A stretch of DNA of 48,511 nucleotides from Streptomyces cellulosae (GCF_000721105.1 NZ_JOEV01000070.1:1-48511); one strand, 5' to 3'. Shown: positions 25,713 to 33,849, counted from the stretch's first letter. The notes: a model not told the origin generated them from the sequence alone. Numbers and translations are program-made.

Positions 25713-25814
25713 CTACCAGCGATACCAGCGGCCCTTGCGGCCGCCCGTGTCCGCGGAGCGCATGACGAAGCCCAGCAGCCAGACGACCAGCACGATGACG
25801 GCGATCCACCACTG
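25713..25814 (-). pseudogene. C-terminal remnant of a small hydrophobic membrane protein
   Basis: The minus strand reads QWWIAVIVLVVWLLGFVMRS and ends GGRKGRWYRW with a stop. This is the end of the roughly 55-residue two-helix proteins common in Streptomyces (...LWWIAVIVLVVWLLGF...GRWYRW). The first hydrophobic segment is replaced by unrelated sequence upstream. Function of the family is unknown. Confidence 0.6.
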
Positions 25815-26034
25815 CCCGGGGCATGGAAGAACATACGGTCGATTTCCCTGGTTTCTTCACCGATCTTCCGGGCACTTGCTCCACTTTCTCCACCGGCACG
25901 TGGACAGTACGCATCGGGCCGATGCCGAAGGCGCGTCGGCCGGGATGGGGATGCCCTGGCGTTCGCAGACCGCCTTGTCGGGGCCGTCCTTCGGCCCTCC
26001 GGTGAACCAGGGTGCCCGGTATGCCCACCGGAAA

Positions 26035-27375
26035 TCATGACCGGGCCGGCTTCGTGAGGCGCGGGTCGAGTCCGTACTGCTCGTGGGCGCCGAGGTTCTC
26101 GCGCAGGGTGGGACCTTCGTAATCGTCGTGGAACAGGCCGCGTTCCTGCAGGATCGGGACGACCTGGTCGACGAAGGCGTCGAAGCCGTCGTGGTAACTG
26201 TCGATGGCGATCGAGAAGCCGTCGCAGGCCCCTGCCTCGAACCACTGCTGCATGTGGTCGGCCACGTCGGCGGCGGTGCCGGCGACCACCGGGTGGTAGT
26301 CGATGACGCCGTGGGCGAGCACGTCGCGCAGGGTCCAGCCTTCCCGGGCCACTTCGAGGGCGCGGGCGGAGCGTGGGTCGTGCCGGCTGGGTATGGCGTC
26401 GGCGAGCTGCTCTGCGTTCAGCGGCTCGTCGAGCTGGCCAGGGCCGAGCGGGAGGCCGATCATGGCGCCGAGGTAGCGGACGCGTTGGTCCAGGTCGACG
26501 ACCTCGTCCAGGAAGCAGCGCCGCTCCAGGGCGGCACGGCGGGAGGAGGCGATGGTCGGCATGAAGCCGGCGAGCATCTTCACCTCGTCCGGATCGCGTC
26601 CGGCGCGCCTGGCGGCGTCCCGCAGGCCCTGGCGCTGGGCCCGGGCGTCCTCGATGGTGTACGGGTTGGCGTAGACGCCGCTGGCGTGGCGGCCCGCGAG
26701 TTCCAGGCCGTAACTGCCGCCACCTGCCTGGAAGATGACCGGCTGGCCCTGCTCGGACGGTGGGATGGGCAGCGGGCCGCGGGAGGCGACGTGCTTGCCC
26801 TGCAGGTTGACCGGCTGGATCTTGTCCATGTCGGCGAACCGCTTGCCGTCGACGTCGAGAAGCCAGGCGTCCTTCTCCCAGCTGCCCCACAGCCCCTGCA
26901 CGATCTGGATGACCTCGTGGGCACGCTCGTACTTCTCCGCGCGCGGCGGGATCGTCGCGCCGAAGTTCGCCGCGGCGGCGGGGTCGGAGGTGGTCACCGC
27001 GTTCCAGCCGGCCCGGCCGCGACTGATCACGTCCAGGGCCTTGAACTGGCGGGCAAGGTTGTAGGGCTCGGTGAACGTGGTGGAGGCGGTGGTGACCAGG
27101 CCGATCCGCTCCGTCTCGCGCGCGAGAACGGTCAGGATCAGCAGCGGGTCGATCATGTGGTGCGGCGCATGGCGATCGAGGTCGACGTCCAGGACCGGGG
27201 TGTCCGCGATGAACAGCAGCTGGACCTTTCCGCGTTCGGCGGCCTGCGCGTACCGCACGAACTGGTCCATGTCCGTGTAGCTGTTCAGGTTCGCACCCGG
27301 CAGCCGCCAGGCCCCGGGTGCGGCCCCGTACCCGCCGCTGAACTGCATACCCAGGACCATCTGCCGGCTTGTCAC
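26035..27375 (-). CDS. LLM class FMN-dependent monooxygenase, NtaA/SnaA/DszA type
   Basis: The 446-residue luciferase-like protein has the NtaA-family layout: WRLPGANLNSYTDMDQFVRYAQAAERGKVQLLFIAD, ERIGLVTTASTTFTEPYNLARQFKALDVISRGRAGWNAVTT, the internal insertion LDVDGKRFADMDKIQPVNLQGKHV, and GQPVIFQAGGGSYGLELAGRHA. It uses reduced FMN and O2 to oxidise small N-, S- or C-substrates; relatives act on nitrilotriacetate, dibenzothiophene sulfone or pristinamycin precursors. It needs a flavin reductase, possibly the nitroreductase-type gene next door. Two CGGA-N7-TCCG sites lie 30-77 bp upstream, linking it to the TetR at 29.4 kb. Confidence 0.9.
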   Translation of the reverse strand: MTSRQMVLGMQFSGGYGAAPGAWRLPGANLNSYTDMDQFVRYAQAAERGKVQLLFIADTPVLDVDLDRHAPHHMIDPLLILTVLARETERIGLVTTASTTFTEPYNLARQFKALDVISRGRAGWNAVTTSDPAAAANFGATIPPRAEKYERAHEVIQIVQGLWGSWEKDAWLLDVDGKRFADMDKIQPVNLQGKHVASRGPLPIPPSEQGQPVIFQAGGGSYGLELAGRHASGVYANPYTIEDARAQRQGLRDAARRAGRDPDEVKMLAGFMPTIASSRRAALERRCFLDEVVDLDQRVRYLGAMIGLPLGPGQLDEPLNAEQLADAIPSRHDPRSARALEVAREGWTLRDVLAHGVIDYHPVVAGTAADVADHMQQWFEAGACDGFSIAIDSYHDGFDAFVDQVVPILQERGLFHDDYEGPTLRENLGAHEQYGLDPRLTKPARS

Positions 27376-27404
27376 GGCTACTTCTTCAACCAGACAATGA
27401 GAAG

Positions 27405-27452
27405 CGGAGAGTGCCTCCGCTTACCTTGTCGAGAATACGGAGGCCCCCTCCG
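27405..27452 (-). promoter_or_regulatory. Tandem CGGA-N7-TCCG sites upstream of the LLM gene
   Basis: Site a is CGGAGAGTGCCTCCG (27405-27419), extended to a perfect AAGCGGAG/CTCCGCTT dyad. Site b is CGGAGGCCCCCTCCG (27438-27452). Centres are 33 bp apart, about three helical turns. The same pair arrangement (34 bp apart) precedes the TetR gene at 29.4 kb. Confidence 0.68.
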
Positions 27453-27537
27453 ATCTGTGCAAAAACGGGCACCCGAGCCCGAGCCGGACGAGTGGCGGCC
27501 CGGCCCGGGCGCCGGATGGTTCCTGCGGCCGGAGGAA

Positions 27538-28239
27538 CTACGGCCTGTCGAGAACTCCGTGGGTGGCATGCAGGACCACGCTCTGCTGCAGCGGAACCCG
27601 CTCCGTGCGGAGCGTGTTCACCGGTGCCGCCGGATCAGCCATGCCGAAGGAGATGCCGAACAGCAACTTGAGCTCCGCGGGGACACCCAGGAACTCGCGG
27701 ACGGTGTCGGCGTACACGCCGAGTACGGTCTGCGGGATACCGGCCAGCCCCCGGGCCGCCAGCGAGAGCAGGAAGTTCTGCGCGTACATGCCGATGTCGC
27801 CGGCCGTCCGTACCCCGTCGCCGAGTGCCGGCATGAACAGGAAGGCGGCATGGGGAGCGCCGTAGAACTCCAGGTTCTCGCGGACCGCCGCCCTCCTGCC
27901 GTCCCGGTCCGAGCGCTCGACACCCCGGGCCCGGTAGACGCTCGCGCCCAGGGCCTGCGACCGCTCGAGGTAGATGCCCTCCTCCCCGTAGCCATCGGTG
28001 AAATCCGGGGAGGTCCGTCCCTCCTCCTCGGCCCGGAGCAGCTCTTCGGCCAGGGCGTCCCGTGCCGCACCCGAGACGACGTGCACCGTCCACGGCTGGG
28101 TGTTGCTGTTCGAGGGGGCGGTCTGTGCGTCTTCCAGCACGCCGCGGATGTCCGAAGGGGACAGGGCGGTGGACAGGAACCTTCGGGGGGAGCGCCGGGA
28201 GCGTGCGATGTCGGTGAAGGGTGATGCGGTGCCGGGCAA
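27538..28239 (-). CDS. Nitroreductase family protein
   Basis: The 233-residue protein from TTG 28239 (LPGTASPFTDIARSRRSPRRFL) has the nitroreductase pattern: SRRSPRRFL binds FMN phosphate, SNSNTQPWTVHVVSG is the SNxQPW motif, and GMYAQNFLLSLAARGLAGIPQTVLG is the dimer/FMN helix region. It uses NAD(P)H to reduce nitroaromatics, quinones or flavins in the cytosol. TTG is supported by GGAGAGGAA 5 nt upstream; longer upstream frames are Arg-rich, non-family sequence. It lies 162 bp upstream of the LLM gene on the same strand and could feed it reduced flavin. Confidence 0.87.
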   Translation of the reverse strand: MPGTASPFTDIARSRRSPRRFLSTALSPSDIRGVLEDAQTAPSNSNTQPWTVHVVSGAARDALAEELLRAEEEGRTSPDFTDGYGEEGIYLERSQALGASVYRARGVERSDRDGRRAAVRENLEFYGAPHAAFLFMPALGDGVRTAGDIGMYAQNFLLSLAARGLAGIPQTVLGVYADTVREFLGVPAELKLLFGISFGMADPAAPVNTLRTERVPLQQSVVLHATHGVLDRP

Positions 28240-28515
28240 GGCGGTTCCTCTCCATGGCGCACAGTCACCGCGACGGCGGCCGTGGCGCAGCGCAGTACGG
28301 CAGGCCATGCGACGAGGCGGCCCGGGTGCGGGCCGGGTGCGGGATGCACCCTGGCGGGTACCGGCAGGCATGCGGATGCTCGCAGGCGGCGACATGTCGA
28401 GACTGCAGGTCGCAGCGCGGGGACTGTGCGTTCTTCGTGTTCGTCGTGTGTGTTCGTGGCGTGCCGACGCTGCCGCTCTCGTGTCGTTGCGTGGACGAGA
28501 GCGGTATCGGGTGTC

Positions 28516-29253
28516 TCAGCGGTGGGCGGCGCGGTTCATCTCGACGACGTCGTCGACGGTGGGATTGGCGCCGAGGGCGGCGATGCGTTCCGGGAGGCTG
28601 TCGCGGATGGCCGCGTCCTTGGCGCGGTCGGCCGCGGCCAGGGCTGCGGGCAGTTCGTCGAGGGTCAGTTCGGTGCAGTAGGCGGGGCTGTTGGGCTGCT
28701 GGCGCCAGGAGTCGGCCAGGGTGCCGGCGTCGTAGGGGTCGAAGCCGGTGTCGTCCACGAGCTGCATGGCCACGCGCCGTGCGTCCTCGGTGTCGCCGGC
28801 GACTGGGATGGCGAGGCGGCCGGGTGTTCCGGCCGGAACTCCCTTGGTGCGCTGGGTCTCTGCCAGGGCGGCGTTCCACGCCTTGACCACGGGGCGGCCG
28901 AGCAGCTCGGCGGTGTACACGCTCTCCACCTGGCCGTTGTCCACCGCCTCGATCGGCTCGCTGAGCATGCCGGGGTAGTAGTTGGAGGTGTCGATGACCA
29001 CCGTCTTGTCGGGCACCGAGGCGAACAGGTCTGCCAGCTGGTCTGCCACCCCGAAGGGGATGGCCAGGACGATGACGTCCCGGCCGTGGACGGCGTCGGC
29101 GAGGTCCGCCGCGCGGGCGCCGGACTCCAGCACCTCCGCCCGGACGGTCTCGGGGCCGCGGGCGTCGGCCACCTGGACGTCGTGACCGGCCGCGCTGAGC
29201 TTGGCGGCGAGGTTCCCGCCGATGGCACCGGCGCCTATGACAGTAATTTTCAT
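28516..29253 (-). CDS. NADPH-dependent F420 reductase-like NAD(P)-binding protein
   Basis: The 245-residue protein starts MKITVIGAGAIGGNLAAKLSAAGHDVQVADARG, a GxGxxG dinucleotide site, and continues VIVLAIPFGVADQLADLF and VIDTSNYYPGML. These match the F420:NADP+ oxidoreductase/NAD(P)-binding-2 family. The C-terminal helical part (DDTGFDPYDAGTLADSWRQQ) is also typical. It may interconvert NADPH and F420H2 or act as an imine/ketone reductase. ATG 29253 follows AAGGAACAAATC. It lies 120 bp downstream of the TetR gene on the same strand and is probably in its operon. Confidence 0.85.
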   Translation of the reverse strand: MKITVIGAGAIGGNLAAKLSAAGHDVQVADARGPETVRAEVLESGARAADLADAVHGRDVIVLAIPFGVADQLADLFASVPDKTVVIDTSNYYPGMLSEPIEAVDNGQVESVYTAELLGRPVVKAWNAALAETQRTKGVPAGTPGRLAIPVAGDTEDARRVAMQLVDDTGFDPYDAGTLADSWRQQPNSPAYCTELTLDELPAALAAADRAKDAAIRDSLPERIAALGANPTVDDVVEMNRAAHR

Positions 29254-29373
29254 GATTTGTTCCTTGGAAGGTTGTGCCGCCCCTGAGGGCAGCGCGAGGT
29301 GACGGCCATGTGGTGGCGCCACCTGGCCTTGCGGGGACGGGGCAGGGTGGGGCGGGGCGGGGTGTCGGGCGGT

Positions 29374-29967
29374 TTACGCCTGGGTGTCCCGCTCGCGGTA
29401 GCCGCTCGCGATGAGGGTGCGGAGCCGGTCGAGCGACTCCTCCTCGGTGCCGGTGCCCTTGATCCAGGCAACGGAACAGGCCGCGAGGAACAGGTCGTGC
29501 CCCCGCACCGACGCGCGTACGCGCCCCGCGAGCTGCGCGGCTCGCACGTACTGATCGGTGGCGGAGATGAGGATGTCGCAGGGAATCGTGAGCGGGTTGT
29601 CCGGCTCCTGCGCCCGGGCCGCGGCCATGAGCGGGTCCGGCAGCCCGCTGAAGGCGCTGAAGTACTCCTCCATCGCCCGCAGCCACTGCTCCAGCGCCTC
29701 GGCCGGGTCGCCGAGCTGATCGATGTCCGCCTGGCGGGCCACCAGCTCCTCGGAACGCGTCTGCAGCACGGCCGCCAGCAGCGCCTCCCGGGTCGGGAAG
29801 TGCCGGTACAGGGTGCCCGGCCCGACGCCCGCCTCCTTGGCCACCGCCTCGAGGGAAGTGCCGACCCCGTGCTGCAGGAAGTGCTGCTGCGCGGTCTCCA
29901 GAAGGGCAGCGCGGTTGCGCTGGACGTCCGCGCGGGGCTTACGCCCCCGCTGCTCACCGGCGCTCAT
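29374..29967 (-). CDS. TetR family transcriptional regulator
   Basis: The 197-residue regulator carries a TetR HTH (TSLEAVAKEAGVGPGTLYRHFPTREALLAAVL, residues about 36-67) and an all-helical ligand domain (LEQWLRAMEEYFSAFSGLPDPLM, then VRGHDLFLAACSVAWIKGTG). It heads a minus-strand operon with the F420-reductase-like gene. Two CGGA-N7-TCCG palindromes lie 41-89 bp upstream, and two more precede the LLM gene, so autoregulation and control of the LLM gene are likely. The ligand is unknown. Confidence 0.9.
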   Translation of the reverse strand: MSAGEQRGRKPRADVQRNRAALLETAQQHFLQHGVGTSLEAVAKEAGVGPGTLYRHFPTREALLAAVLQTRSEELVARQADIDQLGDPAEALEQWLRAMEEYFSAFSGLPDPLMAAARAQEPDNPLTIPCDILISATDQYVRAAQLAGRVRASVRGHDLFLAACSVAWIKGTGTEEESLDRLRTLIASGYRERDTQA

Positions 29968-30007
29968 GCGCCCTCCTGTCTGCCGTGATCCTGCGGCCGC
30001 ATCAAAA

Positions 30008-30056
30008 CGGATGCTGCCTCCGTACGCATCCGAGACTAAAACGGAGGCGGCATCCG
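30008..30056 (-). promoter_or_regulatory. Tandem CGGA-N7-TCCG sites upstream of the TetR gene
   Basis: Site a is CGGATGCTGCCTCCG (30008-30022) and site b is CGGAGGCGGCATCCG (30042-30056). They are inverted copies of one another (14 of 15 positions) and each is nearly palindromic in itself. Centres are 34 bp apart. Placement upstream of the TetR start suggests an operator pair. Confidence 0.7.
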
Positions 30057-30158
30057 GTCAAACCGGCGGCCGTTCGTCAGCCACCCCCAGAGAACCGCAG
30101 GTTCCCGCGGATGACTTCCTTCCCGCCCGTCCCGGGAGCGGGCGACCCGTCCAGTACC

Positions 30159-30191
30159 GGGACGGGATGGGATGGTATGGGATGGGATGGG
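30159..30191 (+). repeat. G-run tandem repeat, possible G-quadruplex
   Basis: Six GGG runs separated by AT, AC or ATGGTAT lie within 33 bp (GGGACGGGATGGGATGG, then TATGGGATGGGATGGG). Four or more runs with short loops meet the usual G-quadruplex pattern. It lies in the gap between the TetR operator region and the end of the MmyB-like regulator gene. No other gene is visible in 30060-30361. Confidence 0.6.
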
Positions 30192-30361
30192 TCTTGGCGG
30201 CGTGGGTCGCCCCGGCGACGCCCACAGGCATAGATACCGGCCGGGCAGGCAGGATTTGTGCAGCAGGGTCAGCAGCGTCATCCGGTTCAGCCGGCACCAC
30301 TCCAGGGTGCACTTGTGCGGCCCTCCCGCGCCGAGCCCGGCCCGGTACCCGGTCCAGGACG

Positions 30362-31201
30362 TCAGGGGGTGAGCTGTTGGTGTCCGATGACGGAGAGCAG
30401 TTCGAGTTTGCTGTGGCTCTCCGTGCCGGGGCGAGTGGTCAGCACCACCAGCGTTTGGGCGCGGTTCTCGGTGAACAGGACCTGGGCGTCGACGTCGATG
30501 CGGCCGAGTTCGGGATGGAGGATGGTCTTGCAGTCGTCGTAGCGTTGCGCGACCTCCTGCAGTTCCCACATGCGGACGAACTCGGGGCTGTGTGCCTGGA
30601 GTTCGGCGAGGATCCGGGCGGCTCGGGGGGTGTCACTGCCCGATGTCAGCGCGGCCCGCAGGCGGGCTGCCTGGGCGCGGCCGTGGCGTTCGTGGGTCTC
30701 CTCGGGAACCATCAGACGTTCGGCCGGGTCCATGAACCAGCGGTAGTAGCCGCTACTGGCCAGACCGGTGTGGCGGGTCTGGTCTCCGAGCAGCGCGACG
30801 GCCACGGGGTTCATGGCGAGGGTGTCGAACAGGTCGGTCTGCACCATGGCCGGGGAGTCGTTCAGGCGGTCCAGGACCCGCAGCAGCGTCGGACTGACGT
30901 GTTCGGAGCGGTGGAAGCGGGCCGGGGCGTTGTGGCCGATCAGGACGAAGAGATGGTCGCGTTCGTCCAGGGTCAGCCGCAGCGCCCGGGCGAGGGCCGC
31001 GGTGATCTGGACGGAGGGCTGCGGAGCACGCTGCTGCTCCAGCCGGGCGTAGTAGTCGGTGGACATGCCGGCGAGCTGCGCGACCTCCTCACGGCGCAGC
31101 CCCTGCGTACGCCTGCGCGGCCCCTCGACCAGCCCGACGTCGCGGGGCCGCAACATCTCACGCCGGTGGCGCAGGAATTCCGCCAGTTCCTTCTTGTCCA
31201 T
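30362..31201 (-). CDS. MmyB-like XRE family regulator
   Basis: The 279-residue protein from ATG 31201 has an N-terminal HTH (MDKKELAEFLRHRREMLRPRDVGL, then TQGLRREEVAQLAGMSTDYYARLEQQR) and an MmyB-like ligand domain (LFDTLAMNPVAVALLGDQTR; a YYRWFMDPAERLMVP stretch; LELLSVIGHQQLTP at the end). It is a distinct paralogue of the regulators at 13.4 and 16.8 kb. An in-frame ATG 72 bp upstream gives a non-family extension and was rejected. A diverged copy of the shared promoter-leader points away from it at 31235, suggesting that a divergent partner gene was lost. Confidence 0.88.
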   Translation of the reverse strand: MDKKELAEFLRHRREMLRPRDVGLVEGPRRRTQGLRREEVAQLAGMSTDYYARLEQQRAPQPSVQITAALARALRLTLDERDHLFVLIGHNAPARFHRSEHVSPTLLRVLDRLNDSPAMVQTDLFDTLAMNPVAVALLGDQTRHTGLASSGYYRWFMDPAERLMVPEETHERHGRAQAARLRAALTSGSDTPRAARILAELQAHSPEFVRMWELQEVAQRYDDCKTILHPELGRIDVDAQVLFTENRAQTLVVLTTRPGTESHSKLELLSVIGHQQLTP

Positions 31202-31234
31202 GCCTCCATCCTCGCCGTATCCCGCCCGGCTATC

Positions 31235-31330
31235 CAGAGACCGCCGATCCATGGCTGAGCAGTCCTCTCCCATCCGCGCGAAGCCGCCCGTACGGCTGGC
31301 GCCGAGGGCGCTCGCAGCGAGACGACTGGA
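31235..31330 (+). promoter_or_regulatory. Third, diverged copy of the duplicated promoter-leader
   Basis: CAGAGACCGCCGATCCATGG (31235-31254) matches the core at 32509-32528 and 41627-41646 at 18-19 of 20 positions. TCCTCTCCC, a GCGCG patch, TACGG and GGCGCTC follow in the same order as in the other two copies. It faces the plus strand, but no intact gene lies downstream (31331-31666), where I see only degenerate sequence. Confidence 0.55.
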
Positions 31331-31666
31331 TGGTCACCTGACCTGGATGACCCGCTGGGGAATGCGCCGGCTGTCGGCGGTGCGCCGCAGGCCGTCGGTC
31401 TGGAAGACGGCCCGCGGCGACGGTCCCCCATTGAGGACACCCAACGCCTTTGACCCAACGCTTTGGCCGGCCCCGGGTCTCGTCGCCCGGCCCGTCTGAG
31501 ACGACGGTGTTCGCCGTGTCGGACCGGCGCTCGCGTGCCCTTCGGCGCTCAGGACGGAGCCGGTCGCCTCCAGCGCGACGACCGGGACGAAGCCGAAGGC
31601 GCTTCCTTACCGTTCCGCGTCTTCGGGGAGGACCTCCCCGAGCGGGTCCAGCTCGCGTTCGGTCGT

Positions 31667-32416
31667 TCAGCTGCCGCTGATCATGGCGAGGACGTCGTCG
31701 TAGGAGCCGGTGGCCACCGCGTCGCGGATGAACCTGGCGCGCTCGACGACAAGCTCCTTCGCGTCGGGCTTCTCGCGCAGCAGGCCGAGGGTCTCGGTGA
31801 GGAAGTCGTCCAACGGCATGGACTGGTCGCTGTCCTGCTGGCCCAGCAGGGTCGTACGCACGCCCGGCGGGACCACCTCGATCACCTGGACGCCGGCGTC
31901 AGCACCGGCGAGCTGGATGCGCAGGCTCTCGGAGAAGGAGTGCAGCGCGGCCTTCGTCGCGCTGTAGGTCGGCGTGGCCGGGAACGGTACGAACGCCAGC
32001 GCCGAGGTGACGTTCATGACGACCGCGTCGTCCTTGCCCACCAGCAGCGGCAGGAAGGCGTACGTCATCCGGATCGTGCCGAGCAGATTGGTCGCGACGT
32101 GATCCTCGGCGACCTGGAGTCCGGCCGGGTCGAGGAACTTCTCCAGCAGCATGATGCCGGCGTTGTTGACCAGCACGTTCAGCCCCGGGTGACTCGCCGC
32201 CACGGTCTCACGGGCCCGGGCGATCGAGTCGGGGTCCGCGACATCGAGGACGAGCGCGTCGATGCCCGGGTGCTCGGCCGTGATCTCGTCGAGGAGTTCC
32301 TTGCGCCGGCCGGCGACGATCACCTTGTTGCCGGCCTCGTGCAGGCGCAGGGCCAGGCCGAGGCCGATGCCCGAGGTGCCGCCGGTGATCAGGATCGTGT
32401 TGCCGGTCATCTTCAT
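31667..32416 (-). CDS. SDR family oxidoreductase (DltE-like)
   Basis: The 249-residue classical short-chain dehydrogenase has cofactor motif ITGGTSGIGLGLALRLHEAG, acidic DVAD at the adenine site, NNAGIMLLEKFLD, and the catalytic set Ser in VMNVTSALAFVP with YSATKAALHSFSE. The sequence LVLDVADPDS...VNNAGIM resembles the DltE-like subgroup. It acts on an unknown carbonyl or alcohol in the cytosol. ATG 32416 is preceded by GGAGCAAGACCCCC. The 109 bp just upstream duplicate the promoter-leader of the aldehyde oxidoreductase operon at 41.5 kb, so the two are probably coregulated by an MmyB-like protein. Confidence 0.88.
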   Translation of the reverse strand: MKMTGNTILITGGTSGIGLGLALRLHEAGNKVIVAGRRKELLDEITAEHPGIDALVLDVADPDSIARARETVAASHPGLNVLVNNAGIMLLEKFLDPAGLQVAEDHVATNLLGTIRMTYAFLPLLVGKDDAVVMNVTSALAFVPFPATPTYSATKAALHSFSESLRIQLAGADAGVQVIEVVPPGVRTTLLGQQDSDQSMPLDDFLTETLGLLREKPDAKELVVERARFIRDAVATGSYDDVLAMISGS

Positions 32417-32419
32417 GGG

Positions 32420-32530
32420 GGTCTTGCTCCTTCGGTACGGCGAGCCGGTGAGCGCCCGCAGCCTCGACCGTAGAGACGCCCGCGCAGGGGCGGGAGAGGA
32501 AGGTTTATCCATGGATCGGCGGTCCCTGGC
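32420..32530 (-). promoter_or_regulatory. Duplicated promoter-leader, SDR copy
   Basis: This segment matches 41539-41649 over about 109 bp at roughly 85-90% identity by eye. Reading toward the gene it has CAGGGACCGCCGATCCATGG, ATAAACCTTCCT, then a GC-rich CGCCC/GGGCG hairpin region, and ends at the ribosome binding site. The core ATCCATGGAT is a perfect palindrome. The conserved leader suggests both transcription and initiation are matched. Confidence 0.75.
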
Positions 32531-32826
32531 CGAACAGCTGACGATCTGACGGCAGAAAGGTGCCGCTGACCTGCAAGGATGCGAGTGTCGAGTTCGTTGT
32601 TCGGTGGCGGCCTGTCGGAAGACGCTGGTTGGGCACGGACCTCGCAGCACGGCTGCTGGAAAGCAACGCGGGCTGCCGGGCCGCCTGCCCTGTCCCCGGC
32701 GTCGGCGAGTCGAAGAGGTACCGAGCGCGTCCGTCGACTGTCCAGCACCCCCAACCCCGGGCCGCTCCGTCGGTCCGTACGCAAGGGTCCATGTGCGATC
32801 TCAGCCGCCTGGTGGCCGTTCGGCGG
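32531..32826. other. Gene-free stretch between SDR promoter and Lrp-type gene
   Basis: No recognisable gene, repeat or strong hairpin was seen here. Open frames are Arg/Pro-rich and lack family features. It likely holds the SDR promoter upstream portion and the 3' region of the Lrp-type gene. Confidence 0.35.
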
Positions 32827-33801
32827 TCAGCGGCTCGGCTCGTAGGTGAGTTGCTTGACATGCCGCAGGGTCAGGGCGGTTTCCGCGGCCTGCACGCCGT
32901 CGAGGCCGCCGATCCTCTCGCTGAGGTAGGTGTAGAGCTCGCTCGTGCTCGAGGTGGCGACGGTGGCGACGAGGTTGGCCTGGCCGGTGGTGGCGCCGGC
33001 GAAGCGGACCTCGTGGTGTTCTGCCAGCTTCCGTCCGGCGGCGTCGAGTGCGGAGGGGGCGACGCTGAGCCAGAGCATCGCGCTGATGCCGTGTCCGAGG
33101 GATTCGCGGTCATGCTGCACTTTGAAGTAGAGGATGCCCGTGGAGCGCAGACGCTCCAGGCGCCGCTTGACAGCGGACTCCGACTGGCCGGTGCTGGTCT
33201 GCAGCTCGCTGAAGGTTGCCCGGCCGTCGCGCCGCAGCACGGCGAGCAGCGCCTCGTCCGCTCCGTCGAGAGCGATGGGGGCGGCCGCCGGCTCGCTGTA
33301 CGGGAGACGCAGTGCCGCCTTCTGGTCGGGTTCGAGTGCTTGAGTCTTGTCGAGCCAACCGAGGGGGCCGCCGTAGAAGGTGTGCAGCAGGCAGTGGGCG
33401 CTGACCGAAATGACCTGAGGCGTGCGTTGCAGGCGGTCGAAGAGCAGCTCGTCGCGAGCCTGTCGGCTGCGGGGTTTCATGGCACACAGCACTTCGGTGC
33501 CGCCGGAGATGAGATCGACGTGCGAGGTGTCGGGGCGCCGGGCCAGCGCGTCGGCGAGTTGTTCGGCCACGTCGGGAGTGCAGCGCAGCCGGACGATCCA
33601 GCTCTGGCGGCCCAGCAGGCTCTCGTCGGTCATGCCGACGATCCTGAGTCCGGCGGTGGTGCGCAGTTTGCGGTAGCGGCGGGCGATGGTCTGGTCGGAC
33701 ACTCCGAGGATCTCGGCGATACGGCTGAACGGCGCCCGCCCGTCCACCTGGAGCGCGTGCAGCAGCTTCAGATCAAGCGCGTCGGGCGAAGGGGACTGCA
33801 T
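32827..33801 (-). CDS. Double-length Lrp/AsnC family regulator
   Basis: The 324-residue protein contains two consecutive Lrp units. The first HTH is DALDLKLLHALQVDGRAPFSRIAEILGVSDQTIARRYRKL (residues 7-46), with its effector part to about 165. The second HTH is DGADEALLAVLRRDGRATFSELQTSTGQSESAVKRRLERLRSTG (about 178-221), followed by an RAM-like domain (ISAMLWLSVAPSALDAAGRKL; GQANLVATVAT). Ordinary Lrp proteins are about 150 residues, so this acts as a covalent pseudo-dimer. It follows the exporter gene on the same strand, and the palindrome TGTCGTACGACA lies 37-48 bp upstream. Confidence 0.9.
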   Translation of the reverse strand: MQSPSPDALDLKLLHALQVDGRAPFSRIAEILGVSDQTIARRYRKLRTTAGLRIVGMTDESLLGRQSWIVRLRCTPDVAEQLADALARRPDTSHVDLISGGTEVLCAMKPRSRQARDELLFDRLQRTPQVISVSAHCLLHTFYGGPLGWLDKTQALEPDQKAALRLPYSEPAAAPIALDGADEALLAVLRRDGRATFSELQTSTGQSESAVKRRLERLRSTGILYFKVQHDRESLGHGISAMLWLSVAPSALDAAGRKLAEHHEVRFAGATTGQANLVATVATSSTSELYTYLSERIGGLDGVQAAETALTLRHVKQLTYEPSR

Positions 33802-33837
33802 CGATGGCTCCTGTTTCGAGCGGGTTTTGTTCCGTCA

Positions 33838-33849
33838 TGTCGTACGACA
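33838..33849 (-). promoter_or_regulatory. Perfect 12-bp palindrome upstream of the Lrp-type gene
   Basis: TGTCGTACGACA is a complete palindrome 37 bp before the Lrp-type start, in the place expected for a promoter-overlapping operator. Self-binding by the Lrp-type protein is the simplest hypothesis. Confidence 0.5.

Larger units (their letters stand above)
25338..26034. other. Intergenic region with two hairpins and a membrane-protein remnant
   Basis: Between the beta-helix gene and the LLM gene there is no intact gene. It contains a terminator hairpin (25450-25487), a perfect 19-bp stem (25656-25699) and a short hydrophobic-protein tail (25713-25814). A minus-strand frame near 25905-26025 (WFTGGPKDGPDKAVCERQGI) looks coding-like, but I cannot assign it. 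Confidence 0.5.

Noticed and set aside
26083..28224. 713-codon plus-strand frame across the LLM and nitroreductase genes
   Set aside because: It spans two real minus-strand genes and the intergenic operators, and shows no family pattern.
28240..28515. Cys-rich leader peptide or attenuator upstream of the nitroreductase gene
   Set aside because: A minus-strand frame contains several Cys and His codons, but it lacks a ribosome binding site, a convincing start and an attenuator hairpin pair.
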